From positions 1 through 43,330 of the forward strand of contig JBKQPR010000008.1 in the NCBI GenBank assembly GCA_052144935.1: a stretch of 43,330 nt of DNA, written 5' to 3'. Shown piece after piece: positions 17,722 to 25,501 of this stretch. Source of the stretch: JOPF133 sp052144935. GTDB lineage: Bacteria; Acidobacteriota; Terriglobia; Bryobacterales; Bryobacteraceae. The notes under the pieces were generated by a model, which searched no databases, was not told the DNA's origin, and was given only the letters and a program-made list of their open reading frames with translations. A program made the position numbers and the translations under genes. Numbering within the stretch: position 1 is the stretch's first letter; each line of letters starts with the position of its first letter.

Positions 17722-18981
17722 GTGGAATTCGTCACCGGCCTCCAGTGCGTCTTCTGTGACGCCGTTTACCCGGCCCGGCGGCGTGCCCTGGGGGCCCAAA
17801 CGTGTCCCCGGTGCGGGATTCACGGCATCCTCGACGTGCAGTACGACTATCCGGCGCTGACGCTGCGGCTGACACGCCGGGCTTTCGCCGCGCGGCCGGA
17901 GCAATCGCAGTGGCGATACCGCGAGCTGCTGCCGGTCGGTGCGACCTCCGCCGTGCCGCATCTGGCAGTCGGGTGGACTCCCTTGATGACGGCGCCGGCC
18001 CTGGCGCGCCATATCGGGATTCGGGAGCTGCTCCTGAAAGACGATGGCCGGAACGCGACCGGATCGATGAAAGATCGGGCCAGCGCCGTGGGCGTGGTCA
18101 AGGCGCGGGAGGCGCGGCGCAAGATCATCGCCTGCGCCTCGACCGGAAACGCCGCATCGTCCTGCGCCGGGATGGCGGCATCCATCGGTCTGAAAAGCGT
18201 CATCTTCGTGCCGGAGCGCGCCCCGGAACCCAAGGTCACCCAATTGCTGATTTTCGGGGCCACCGTGCTGCGCGTGCGCGGCAGCTACGAGCAGGCCTTC
18301 CAGTTATGCCAGCAGGCCTGCGAAAAATGGGGCTGGTACAACCGTAACTCCGGAATCAACCCTTACCTGGTGGAGGGCAAGAAAACCGCCGGCCTCGAAA
18401 TCGGCGAGCAACTCGGCTGGGACGCGCCCGATTGGGTGGCCGTGCCGGTAGGCGACGGCTGCACCATCGCGGGCGTGGGGAAGGCGTTCCGGGAATTGAA
18501 GCTGCTGGGGCTGATCGAGCGGACGCCGCGGATGCTCGGGGTGCAAGCGGAAGGCGCCGCGCCGGTGACCGCCTGCTTCCGGAACGGAGAGCCGCTGCGA
18601 CCGATGGAGCCGCAAACGCTGGCGGACAGCATCGCGGTCGGCGTGCCACGCAACTGGAAGAAGGCCCTTCTGGCGGTGCGGGAGTCGGGCGGGACCATGA
18701 TCAACGTCTCCGACGGCGAAATCATCGAAGCGATGCGCTACACCGGCCGCCTGGCGGGGGTTTTCGCGGAGCCCGCGGCAGCCACGGCGGTCGCCGGATT
18801 GCGGCGGGCGGCCGCGGAGGGCATCGTGGGCCGCCGCGCGAGCGCCGTGGCGATCATCACCGGTAACGGGTTGAAAGATATCCGCTCGGCGAAGTCGGCG
18901 GTGGGCGAGCCCTTCGAGATCCCGCCGGACGGAGCCGGGCTGGAAGAGGTTCTCATCCAACAGGAGATCCTCAACCAATGA
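17722..18981 (+). CDS. Threonine synthase-like PLP enzyme
   Basis: A fold-type II PLP enzyme of 419 residues. The start is GTG at 17722 with GGAGGA 5-6 bases upstream; the frame extends further up without support. An N-terminal zinc-ribbon-like part (C9, C12, C28, C31) is typical of threonine synthases. The PLP lysine lies in NATGSMKDRAS (K117), with STGNAASSCAGMAA binding phosphate and PVGDGCTIAGVGKAF later. By sequence it could be threonine synthase. But as the first gene of a purine-type operon, overlapping the next gene by ATGA, it more likely eliminates an amino group from a ring-derived amino acid, as YgeX (diaminopropionate ammonia-lyase) does in E. coli. The substrate is inference. 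Confidence 0.85.
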   Translation: MEFVTGLQCVFCDAVYPARRRALGAQTCPRCGIHGILDVQYDYPALTLRLTRRAFAARPEQSQWRYRELLPVGATSAVPHLAVGWTPLMTAPALARHIGIRELLLKDDGRNATGSMKDRASAVGVVKAREARRKIIACASTGNAASSCAGMAASIGLKSVIFVPERAPEPKVTQLLIFGATVLRVRGSYEQAFQLCQQACEKWGWYNRNSGINPYLVEGKKTAGLEIGEQLGWDAPDWVAVPVGDGCTIAGVGKAFRELKLLGLIERTPRMLGVQAEGAAPVTACFRNGEPLRPMEPQTLADSIAVGVPRNWKKALLAVRESGGTMINVSDGEIIEAMRYTGRLAGVFAEPAAATAVAGLRRAAAEGIVGRRASAVAIITGNGLKDIRSAKSAVGEPFEIPPDGAGLEEVLIQQEILNQ

Positions 18982-20357
18982 AAGAGCGCTCCCTGCTGAT
19001 TCGCGACATTCACACGCTGGTGGCCATGGACGATGCGGGCAGCGTACTGCACGGCGCATCCTTATATAGCGTAGACGGCGAAATCAGGCCGATCCTGATT
19101 TCGGGTTCGAGGCTGCCGAAGGCCGATCAAGCGATCAGTGGCCGCCACGCCGTGGTCATCCCCGGCCTGGTCAACACGCACCACCACTTGTACCAGACGC
19201 TAACCCGCGCCTACGGCCCGGCGGCGAATGCGGAGCTCTTCGATTGGCTGCGCACGCTGTACCCGATCTGGGCGCGGCTGGATGAGGAATCGGTGCACGC
19301 GGCGGCACTCGTCGGGATGGCCGAGCTGCTGCTATCGGGCTGCACCACTACCAGCGACCATCATTATGTTTTCCCGCGGCGGGGGCGCGCCCCGGCACCG
19401 CCGCTCATCGATATAGAGGTCGAGGCGGCGCGCCGCATTGGGATCCGCTTCCATCCAACCCGCGGCAGCATGAGCGTGGGACAGAGCCAGGGCGGCCTGC
19501 CGCCGGATTCCGTGGTGCAGAGCGAGGACCGGATTCTGGCGGATTCGGAGCGCATCATCCGCAAGTATCACGATCCATCGCCGGGCTCGATGTTGCGCAT
19601 TGCTCTGGCGCCGTGCTCTCCGTTCTCCGTGTCGCCACAACTGATGCGCGCGACGGCGGACCTGGCGGGCCGCCACGGCGTCCGGCTGCACACGCACCTG
19701 GCGGAGACGCGCGACGAAGAGGCCTACTGCCTGGAACATTTTGGCAAACGGCCGTTGGACCTGTTGGAAGACGTTGGGTGGCTCGGCAGCGACACGTGGC
19801 TGGCGCACGGGATCTTTTTCAATCGCGGCGAGATCGCGCGGCTGGGCCGGGCGGGGGTGGGAATTGCACACTGTCCGACCTCGAATATGCGGCTGGGTTC
19901 GGGATGCGCGCCGGTGCTGGCTCTGCGCCGGGCCGGATGCCCGGTGGGCCTGGGAGTGGATGGCAGCGCGTCGAACGACAGCTCGCACATGCTGGCCGAA
20001 GCGCGCCAGGCCCTGCTGGTGCAGCGCTTGCGGCATGGTGCGGCGGCGCTCGGCGTGCGGGATGCCTTGCGGTTGGCCACGGTGGAAGGCGCGCGCTGTC
20101 TCGGCCGCGACGACATCGGCTCTCTGGAGCCGGGCAAGCGCGCCGATATCGCCATGTTCGATCTGCGGACCCTGGGCTATAGCGGCGCCGGCGACCCGCT
20201 ATCCGCACTGCTGCTGTGCGCGCCGGCGCCGGTCGACACGCTGGTGGTGGAGGGGCGCATCGTGGTGGAGGGCGGCGAACTGCGCACGCTGGCGCTCGAT
20301 CCCCTCATCGCGAGGCACCGCCGGCTGGCGGCGCAACTGGTTGTTTCAGACCTGTAA
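18978..20357 (+). CDS. 8-oxoguanine deaminase-like amidohydrolase
   Basis: A metal-dependent amidohydrolase of 459 residues (COG0402), predicted to deaminate 8-oxoguanine to urate. Metal ligands are visible as THHHLYQ (H68, H70), HTHLAETRDEE, LAHGIFFN and GVDGSASNDSSHM. The stretches LFDWLRTLYPIWARLDEESVHAA, GCTTTSDHHYVFP, TRGSMSVGQSQGGLPPDSVVQ and HCPTSNMRLGSG are those I associate with 8-oxoguanine deaminases and the related hydroxyatrazine hydrolase group. The ATG overlaps the stop of the PLP gene (ATGA). The product, urate, is the likely substrate for the rest of the operon. An s-triazine or other purine substrate cannot be excluded. Confidence 0.85.
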   Translation: MKERSLLIRDIHTLVAMDDAGSVLHGASLYSVDGEIRPILISGSRLPKADQAISGRHAVVIPGLVNTHHHLYQTLTRAYGPAANAELFDWLRTLYPIWARLDEESVHAAALVGMAELLLSGCTTTSDHHYVFPRRGRAPAPPLIDIEVEAARRIGIRFHPTRGSMSVGQSQGGLPPDSVVQSEDRILADSERIIRKYHDPSPGSMLRIALAPCSPFSVSPQLMRATADLAGRHGVRLHTHLAETRDEEAYCLEHFGKRPLDLLEDVGWLGSDTWLAHGIFFNRGEIARLGRAGVGIAHCPTSNMRLGSGCAPVLALRRAGCPVGLGVDGSASNDSSHMLAEARQALLVQRLRHGAAALGVRDALRLATVEGARCLGRDDIGSLEPGKRADIAMFDLRTLGYSGAGDPLSALLLCAPAPVDTLVVEGRIVVEGGELRTLALDPLIARHRRLAAQLVVSDL

Positions 20358-20389
20358 GACTGTTATAGTCCGGTTTAGGCGGCGACCAT

Positions 20390-21337
20390 ATGTTTGAAAG
20401 CGTCGAAGCGTTTTATCGCCCTGCCAATGTCCGCGAGGCACTGCACCTGCTTCAGAGACGCAAAGGCAGCGCCCGGATCGTAGCCGGTTGTACGGATGTG
20501 ATTGTCGAGGAGGACCACGCCATCCGGTTCCTGATCGATATCACCCATGCCGGCCTGAGCTATATCCGGGCCCCAGAGCCCTCCAGGGCCCCCCACCGCG
20601 CCCACTGGGCGATCGGCGCGACCACCACCATGGCGCAACTGGAGGAATCCGCCGAAATCCGGGCGCTGGCCGGCGGACTTCTCTCTCGCGCGGCGGCCAC
20701 CTGCGGCTCGGTCGAGATCCGCAACATGGCGACGGTGGGCGGGAATATGGCCAACGGCTCGCCGGCGGCGGATCTGGCTACGCCGCTGCTGGCGCTGGAC
20801 GCCACTGCGGTGGTGGCTGGGTACCCCCTAGGGAGCCATCTGGGCCCGGGGCCCTCCGGGCGGGCCCAAGGGACGCCGCGGCGCAACATGCCGCTGGCCG
20901 ACTACCTGGCCGTAGCGCGCAGCCGGGAAATGGCCCAGTCGCTGCTGGTCGAGCTGACCTTTGCCGACCCGCCGAACGGCTCCCATTGCGGTTGGTCCTT
21001 CCAAAAATTCGGGCGTACGGCGGTCGATATCTCCGTGGTCAACGTAGCCGCGGGCTTGCAACTGGACCATCGAGGGCGCGTACAGTGGGTGCGCATCGCG
21101 CTGGGGGCCGTGGCGCCCACGCCGGTCCGCATGGCGGAAGCCGAAGCGTTGATGGCCGGGCGCACGCTCGACCACGCGCTGATCGCGGAGGCCTCGGAAT
21201 CGGCGATGCGAGGAGTGCGTCCGATCGGCGACCAGCGCGCATCGGCGGAATACCGCCAGGAACTCAGCCGGGTATTGACAGGGCGGGCACTTCAGGAGTG
21301 CGCCGAATGCGCCGCCCCTAAGGGGTGCTTCATATGA
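20390..21337 (+). CDS. ygfM: Molybdenum hydroxylase FAD subunit (YgfM/XdhB-like)
   Basis: The medium, FAD-binding subunit of a xanthine-dehydrogenase-type enzyme, 315 residues. FAD-binding signatures are ARIVAGCTDVIVE near residue 28 and EIRNMATVGGNMANGSPAADL, and the CO_deh_flav_C-type C terminus has GAVAPTPVRMAEAEALM. It passes electrons between the 2Fe-2S subunit and the acceptor. Two Pro/Gly-rich insertions interrupt loops (about residues 62-72, APEPSRAPHRAH, and 143-160, YPLGSHLGPGPSGRAQG); their DNA is extremely GC-rich. It starts 32 bases after the deaminase and its stop overlaps the next ATG (ATGA). The C-terminal ECAECAAPKGC is Cys-rich and unusual. Confidence 0.9.
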   Translation: MFESVEAFYRPANVREALHLLQRRKGSARIVAGCTDVIVEEDHAIRFLIDITHAGLSYIRAPEPSRAPHRAHWAIGATTTMAQLEESAEIRALAGGLLSRAAATCGSVEIRNMATVGGNMANGSPAADLATPLLALDATAVVAGYPLGSHLGPGPSGRAQGTPRRNMPLADYLAVARSREMAQSLLVELTFADPPNGSHCGWSFQKFGRTAVDISVVNVAAGLQLDHRGRVQWVRIALGAVAPTPVRMAEAEALMAGRTLDHALIAEASESAMRGVRPIGDQRASAEYRQELSRVLTGRALQECAECAAPKGCFI

Positions 21338-21843
21338 AGGCTATGGAACTGCGGCTCACCGTGAACGGTGAACCTAAACGTTGGACAATCGCGCCCGCCG
21401 AGCTTCTGCTGGATGTCCTGCGGCGCGAAGGTTACTTCGGTGTGAAGCGTGGGTGCGAGACCGGCGAGTGCGGCGCTTGTACGGTTCTGCTGAGCGGAAG
21501 GCCCATCAATTCCTGCCTGATTTTCGCCGCCCAGGCGGACGGGAGCGAGATTGTCACGATTGAGGGACTGGCTCAGGGCGACCGGCTCGATCCGCTGCAG
21601 GAGGCATTTCTCGATCACGGCGCGGTGCAGTGCGGATTTTGCACGGGCGGAATGATTCTGAGCGCCAAAGCCCTTTTGGAGCGGCAACCCGATCCCAGTG
21701 AGGCCGAGGTCAGGGAAGCCATGGCCGGCCATCTTTGCCGCTGCACGGGGTATCGCAAGCCGGTGGAAGCCGTGCTGGCCGCGGCGCCGGTCAAGAGGCG
21801 GCGGGCACGGCGGGCAGTTGCCGTTGCGGAGGTGACGCCATGA
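21334..21843 (+). CDS. Molybdenum hydroxylase 2Fe-2S subunit
   Basis: The small iron-sulfur subunit of the hydroxylase, 169 residues. The N-terminal plant-type 2Fe-2S domain has GCETGECGACTVLLSG with a later C at NSCLI. The C-terminal domain has QCGFCTGGMI and CRCTGYRKPVEAV, giving the usual eight cluster cysteines. The ATG at 21334 is preferred over a GTG at 21325 because it overlaps the previous stop as ATGA and has AAGGGG upstream. The tail after residue ~150 is Arg/Ala-rich. In E. coli XdhD this domain is fused to the large subunit; here it is separate. Confidence 0.93.
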   Translation: MKAMELRLTVNGEPKRWTIAPAELLLDVLRREGYFGVKRGCETGECGACTVLLSGRPINSCLIFAAQADGSEIVTIEGLAQGDRLDPLQEAFLDHGAVQCGFCTGGMILSAKALLERQPDPSEAEVREAMAGHLCRCTGYRKPVEAVLAAAPVKRRRARRAVAVAEVTP

Positions 21844-24197
21844 GCGGCAGCCGCAGCGTGGTCGGAAAAAATCTCCGTAAGGTGGACGGCGTCAAGCTGG
21901 TGACCGGGCGCCCCGCCTTCACCGACGATATCCAGCTTCCGGGCATGCTTTACGGCAAGATTCTGCCCAGCCCGCATGCCCATGCGCGGATCAAGCGCAT
22001 CGACGCGCGCAAGGCCAAAGCGCTGGCGGGCGTTCACGCCGTCCTGACTTATAAAGATGTGCCGCGCGTCCCCCACACGACGGCCGGACAGGCTTGGCCC
22101 GAGCCCTCGCCCTACGATACCTATCTGCTGGATTCCAAGGTGCGCTACGTGGGTGACCGGGTGGCGGCGGTGGCGGCCGAGAGCCGCGCCATCGCGGAGC
22201 AGGCGCTCAAGCTGATCGAAGTGGAGTACGAAGTCCTGCCGGCCGTGCTCGACATGGAACAGGCCGCGGTTTCGGGCGCGCCCGTGATCCACGACGAGCC
22301 GGATTCGACCAAGATCTACGATGCTTCGCGCAACCTCGCCGGGCACATTCTGCGCGAGATCGGGAATGTGGATGAAGGCTTTCGCGAAGCCGACTGCATC
22401 ATCGAGCGCGAATTCCGCACGCAGCGGCAGCAGCACTGCTCGATCGAGCCGCACATCACCATCTGCTGGCTGGATGCGGATGGCCGGCTGGCGATCCGCA
22501 GCAGCACGCAGGTCCCTTATCATTGCCGGCGCCAGGTGGCTCAGATTTTGCAGATTCCGGTGGGGCGCGTGCATGTCATCAAGCCGCGCATCGGCGGAGG
22601 ATTTGGCGGCAAGCAGGAGATGCTGCTGGAAGATATTTGCGGCGCGCTGGCGCTGGCCACCCGCCGGCCTGTAAAGATGGAGTATACGCGCGAGGAAGAG
22701 TTCTACATGGCGCGCAGCCGCCATCCGCAGATTCTGCGGATGAAAATGGGGGTGAAACGCGATGGCGCCGTGGTAGCAAGCCATATGAAGGTACTGGCCA
22801 CTACCGGCGCCTACGGCAGCCACGCTAACACCGTCCAGGGCAATACGGGAAGCAAGGTGCTGCCGCTGTATCGCGCGCCGCACCTGCGCTTCGAATGCGA
22901 CGTGGTGTATACCAATACGCCGGTGGCCGGCGCGTTCCGGGGTTACGGTTGTCCGCAAGGATTCTTTGCGCAGGAAACCCTGGTGGATGAGATCTGTCAC
23001 GAGCTGAAGATCGATCCCCTCGAGTTCCGCCGGAAAAATGCGATCCGATTGGGTGACTCGGACCTGCTCTCCGCCCAGCTTGGCGAAGGCAAGGAGGGCC
23101 TGCCGCGCCTGATCCGCAGTTGCGGCCTGCCGGAATGCCTGGAGAGAGGCGCCGCCGCCATCGACTGGCAGCGGAAACGCGCGGCGCTGCCGGGATCGAA
23201 CGGCCATCTGAAGCGCGGCGTGGGAATGTCATGCTGCATGCAAGGCAGCGGGATCGCGGGGATAGACTGGGCCTCCGCGTCCCTGAAGATGAACGAGGAT
23301 GGCTCGTTCTTCCTGCTGGCGGGCGCATCGGATGTGGGCGCGGGAGCGGACACGGTGCTCTCGCAGATTGCGGCGGAGACGCTGGGCGTGAGCCTCGACC
23401 GCATCCTCATCACTTCCGGCGATACGGACATCACGCCGTTCGATGTGGGGGCGTATGCTTCCAGCACCACCATCATCTCCGGCGGCGCCGTGAAGAAGGC
23501 GGCGGAGAAGGTGCGCGCGCAGGTGCTGGCGGTGGCGGCCAGGATGCTGGACGCGCCCGTGGAAGACCTGGCTTGCGGGAACAACGAGGTGTTCACCACC
23601 AGTGAGCCAGTCCGGCGCGTGAGCATGAGCGACGTGGCCCTCCAGGCAATGTACAAGGAAAAGACCCAGATTATGGACGGCGCTTCGCACTTCAACACCG
23701 ATAGCCCGCCTCCCTTCTGCGCGACCTTTGCGGAAGTGGAGGTGGATACGCAGACCGGGCAGGTGCGCGTGCTGCACCTGGTTACCGCGGTGGACCCGGG
23801 TGTCGCCATCAATCCGATGCAGGCCGAAGGCCAGGTGGAGGGCGCGGTGGCGCAAGGCCTGGGGTACGCCTTGACGGAGGAGTTGTTGCTCGACGATGCG
23901 GGGCGGCCGATCAACGCCAATTTCCTGGATTACAAGATCTTTTCGGCGAAGGACATGCCCAAGCTGACCACCATTCTGGTGAATACCGAGGAGCCGCTGG
24001 GGCCGTATGGGGCCAAATCGGTGGCCGAGGTCCCCATCAACGGTCCGGCGCCGGCGATTGCGAATGCCATCTTTCATGCCGTGGGCGTGCGGATTCGCAA
24101 ACTGCCGATCCGGCCGGAAGATGTCCTGCGCGCCTTACACGAGCCGCGGCCGGAACACTTGGAACACCAGGAAGAAGAGGTCCTGATCGCCCAATGA
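21840..24197 (+). CDS. xdhD: Molybdopterin-binding large subunit (XdhD-like)
   Basis: The catalytic molybdenum-cofactor subunit of a xanthine-dehydrogenase-family enzyme, 785 residues. GGAGGTGA lies just before the ATG, which overlaps the previous stop. Signatures are GRPAFTDDIQLPGMLYGKIL at the N terminus, IGGGFGGKQE, AFRGYGCPQ, the pterin-contacting GASDVGAGADTVL region, and GPYGAKSVAEVPINGPAPAI, which contains the catalytic Glu. It probably hydroxylates a purine (hypoxanthine or xanthine to urate) or, in reverse context, handles a ring product; the substrate cannot be fixed from sequence. YgfM, 2Fe-2S and this subunit form one enzyme. No sulfurase or XdhC-type chaperone gene is nearby. Confidence 0.92.
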   Translation: MSGSRSVVGKNLRKVDGVKLVTGRPAFTDDIQLPGMLYGKILPSPHAHARIKRIDARKAKALAGVHAVLTYKDVPRVPHTTAGQAWPEPSPYDTYLLDSKVRYVGDRVAAVAAESRAIAEQALKLIEVEYEVLPAVLDMEQAAVSGAPVIHDEPDSTKIYDASRNLAGHILREIGNVDEGFREADCIIEREFRTQRQQHCSIEPHITICWLDADGRLAIRSSTQVPYHCRRQVAQILQIPVGRVHVIKPRIGGGFGGKQEMLLEDICGALALATRRPVKMEYTREEEFYMARSRHPQILRMKMGVKRDGAVVASHMKVLATTGAYGSHANTVQGNTGSKVLPLYRAPHLRFECDVVYTNTPVAGAFRGYGCPQGFFAQETLVDEICHELKIDPLEFRRKNAIRLGDSDLLSAQLGEGKEGLPRLIRSCGLPECLERGAAAIDWQRKRAALPGSNGHLKRGVGMSCCMQGSGIAGIDWASASLKMNEDGSFFLLAGASDVGAGADTVLSQIAAETLGVSLDRILITSGDTDITPFDVGAYASSTTIISGGAVKKAAEKVRAQVLAVAARMLDAPVEDLACGNNEVFTTSEPVRRVSMSDVALQAMYKEKTQIMDGASHFNTDSPPPFCATFAEVEVDTQTGQVRVLHLVTAVDPGVAINPMQAEGQVEGAVAQGLGYALTEELLLDDAGRPINANFLDYKIFSAKDMPKLTTILVNTEEPLGPYGAKSVAEVPINGPAPAIANAIFHAVGVRIRKLPIRPEDVLRALHEPRPEHLEHQEEEVLIAQ

Positions 24198-25501
24198 ATA
24201 CCCTTGCAACCGAAACGCTGAATCGCGAACGCTTGGCCAGCCTGGCTCAGTCATACGAGCCGGATATGGTGAGATTTCTGCGCGACCTGGTCGCCATCCC
24301 GGCCGAAAGCGGCCAGGAAGGGCCGGTCATCGCGCGCATCCGCCAGGAAATGGAGAAGGTGGGTTTCGACGAGATCCGGGTGGATGGCATGGGCAACATC
24401 CTGGGGCGCATCGGGTCGGGAAAAACCGTGATCATGATGGATTCCCACACCGACACCGTGGGCGTCGGCGATCCCAAGGAATGGGCCTGGGACCCATACC
24501 AGGGAAAGGTGGAGGACGGCTGCATCTATGGCCGCGGCTCGTGCGACCAGCGCGGCGGCATGGCGAGCATGGTTTACGCCGGCAAGCTGATCAAGGAACT
24601 GGATCTGGTTGGCGATTACACGCTGTATGTGGTCGGCTCGGTGCAGGAAGAAGACTGCGACGGTCTGCCGTGGCTCTACATTCTCAAAGAGGACGGCATT
24701 CGCCCCGATTGCGTGGTGATCACCGAACCCAGCAAGCTGGGCATCTATCGCGGGCATCGCGGCCGCATGGAGATTGAGCTGCACCTGCGCGGCAGGTCGT
24801 GCCACGCCAGCGCGCCGGAGCGCGGCGACAATCCCATCTACAGGATGGCTCGGCTGGTGGCCGAGGTCGAAAGCCTGAACGGCCGGCTGCGCTCCGACCC
24901 TTTCCTCGGCAAGGGGTCGATCGCCGTTACGCAGATTCGCTCGCTTTCGCCGTCGCTTTGCGCGGTGCCGGGGGCCTGTTCGATCCACCTCGACCGCCGG
25001 CTGACCGCGGGCGAGACGAAAGAGAGCGCGCTCGCCGAAGTGAAGGCGCTGGCGGGCGCCGAGGCGGCCGAAATCGAGATCCTGAGCTACGACACGCCCA
25101 GTTACACCGGCCTGCGCTATCCCATGGAGAAGTACTATCCGACCTGGGTTCTGGAGGAATCGCATCCGCTGGCCCAGGCGGCCATCCGAACTTATCGCGC
25201 CCTGTGGGACCGCGCACCGGTGGTCGACACGTGGACCTTCAGCACCAACGGCGTCGCCTCGATGGGGTTGATGGGAGTACCCACGATCGGGTTCGGCCCG
25301 GGTGAAGAGGAAGTGGCGCACAGCGTCGGGGAGCGCGTGCCCATCCGGCACCTGGTGGAAGCGGCCCAGTTCTACGCCGCGTTTCCGCTGACGTATGTCG
25401 AAACCGTTCAGAGCCGCGACCGTGAGGGAGCGGTGCGGCCCGGAACGGTTCAGAGCCGCGAACGTAAGAGAGCGGTTCCGTCCGGAACCTCCAATGGCTG
25501 A
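24194..25501 (+). CDS. ygeY: YgeY-type M20 family metallohydrolase
   Basis: A binuclear zinc amidohydrolase of the M20 family, matching the YgeY 'selenium metabolism-linked' group, 435 residues. Metal ligands are visible in MDSHTDTVG, GRGSCDQRGG, VQEEDCDG, ITEPSKLG and VAHSVGE. A dimerisation domain lies around HRGRMEIELHLRGRSCHASAPERGDNP. The ATG overlaps the XdhD stop (ATGA). The conserved enzyme ends near residue 412. The last ~23 residues (VQSRDREGAV...) are encoded by two copies of a dispersed nucleotide repeat at 25405-25477 and are probably not functional sequence. Expected role: hydrolysis of an amide or ureido intermediate from the opened purine ring (inference). Confidence 0.92.
   Translation: MNTLATETLNRERLASLAQSYEPDMVRFLRDLVAIPAESGQEGPVIARIRQEMEKVGFDEIRVDGMGNILGRIGSGKTVIMMDSHTDTVGVGDPKEWAWDPYQGKVEDGCIYGRGSCDQRGGMASMVYAGKLIKELDLVGDYTLYVVGSVQEEDCDGLPWLYILKEDGIRPDCVVITEPSKLGIYRGHRGRMEIELHLRGRSCHASAPERGDNPIYRMARLVAEVESLNGRLRSDPFLGKGSIAVTQIRSLSPSLCAVPGACSIHLDRRLTAGETKESALAEVKALAGAEAAEIEILSYDTPSYTGLRYPMEKYYPTWVLEESHPLAQAAIRTYRALWDRAPVVDTWTFSTNGVASMGLMGVPTIGFGPGEEEVAHSVGERVPIRHLVEAAQFYAAFPLTYVETVQSRDREGAVRPGTVQSRERKRAVPSGTSNG
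25405..25477. repeat. Dispersed repeat, two direct copies
   Basis: Two near-identical ~31-bp units beginning (G)GTTCAGAGCCGCGA(A/C)CGT lie at about 25405-25434 and 25447-25477, differing at a few bases. They cover the 3' end of ygeY and run up to the ygfK start. I recall similar AGAGCCGCGACCGTGAGGG elements scattered in Bryobacter/Solibacter genomes, so this looks like a REP-type element that has become coding. Confidence 0.75.

Noticed and set aside
17722..18981. Housekeeping threonine synthase unrelated to the operon
   Set aside because: Possible by sequence, but its ATGA overlap with the deaminase and the gene order favour an operon role; the alternative is kept as a caveat.
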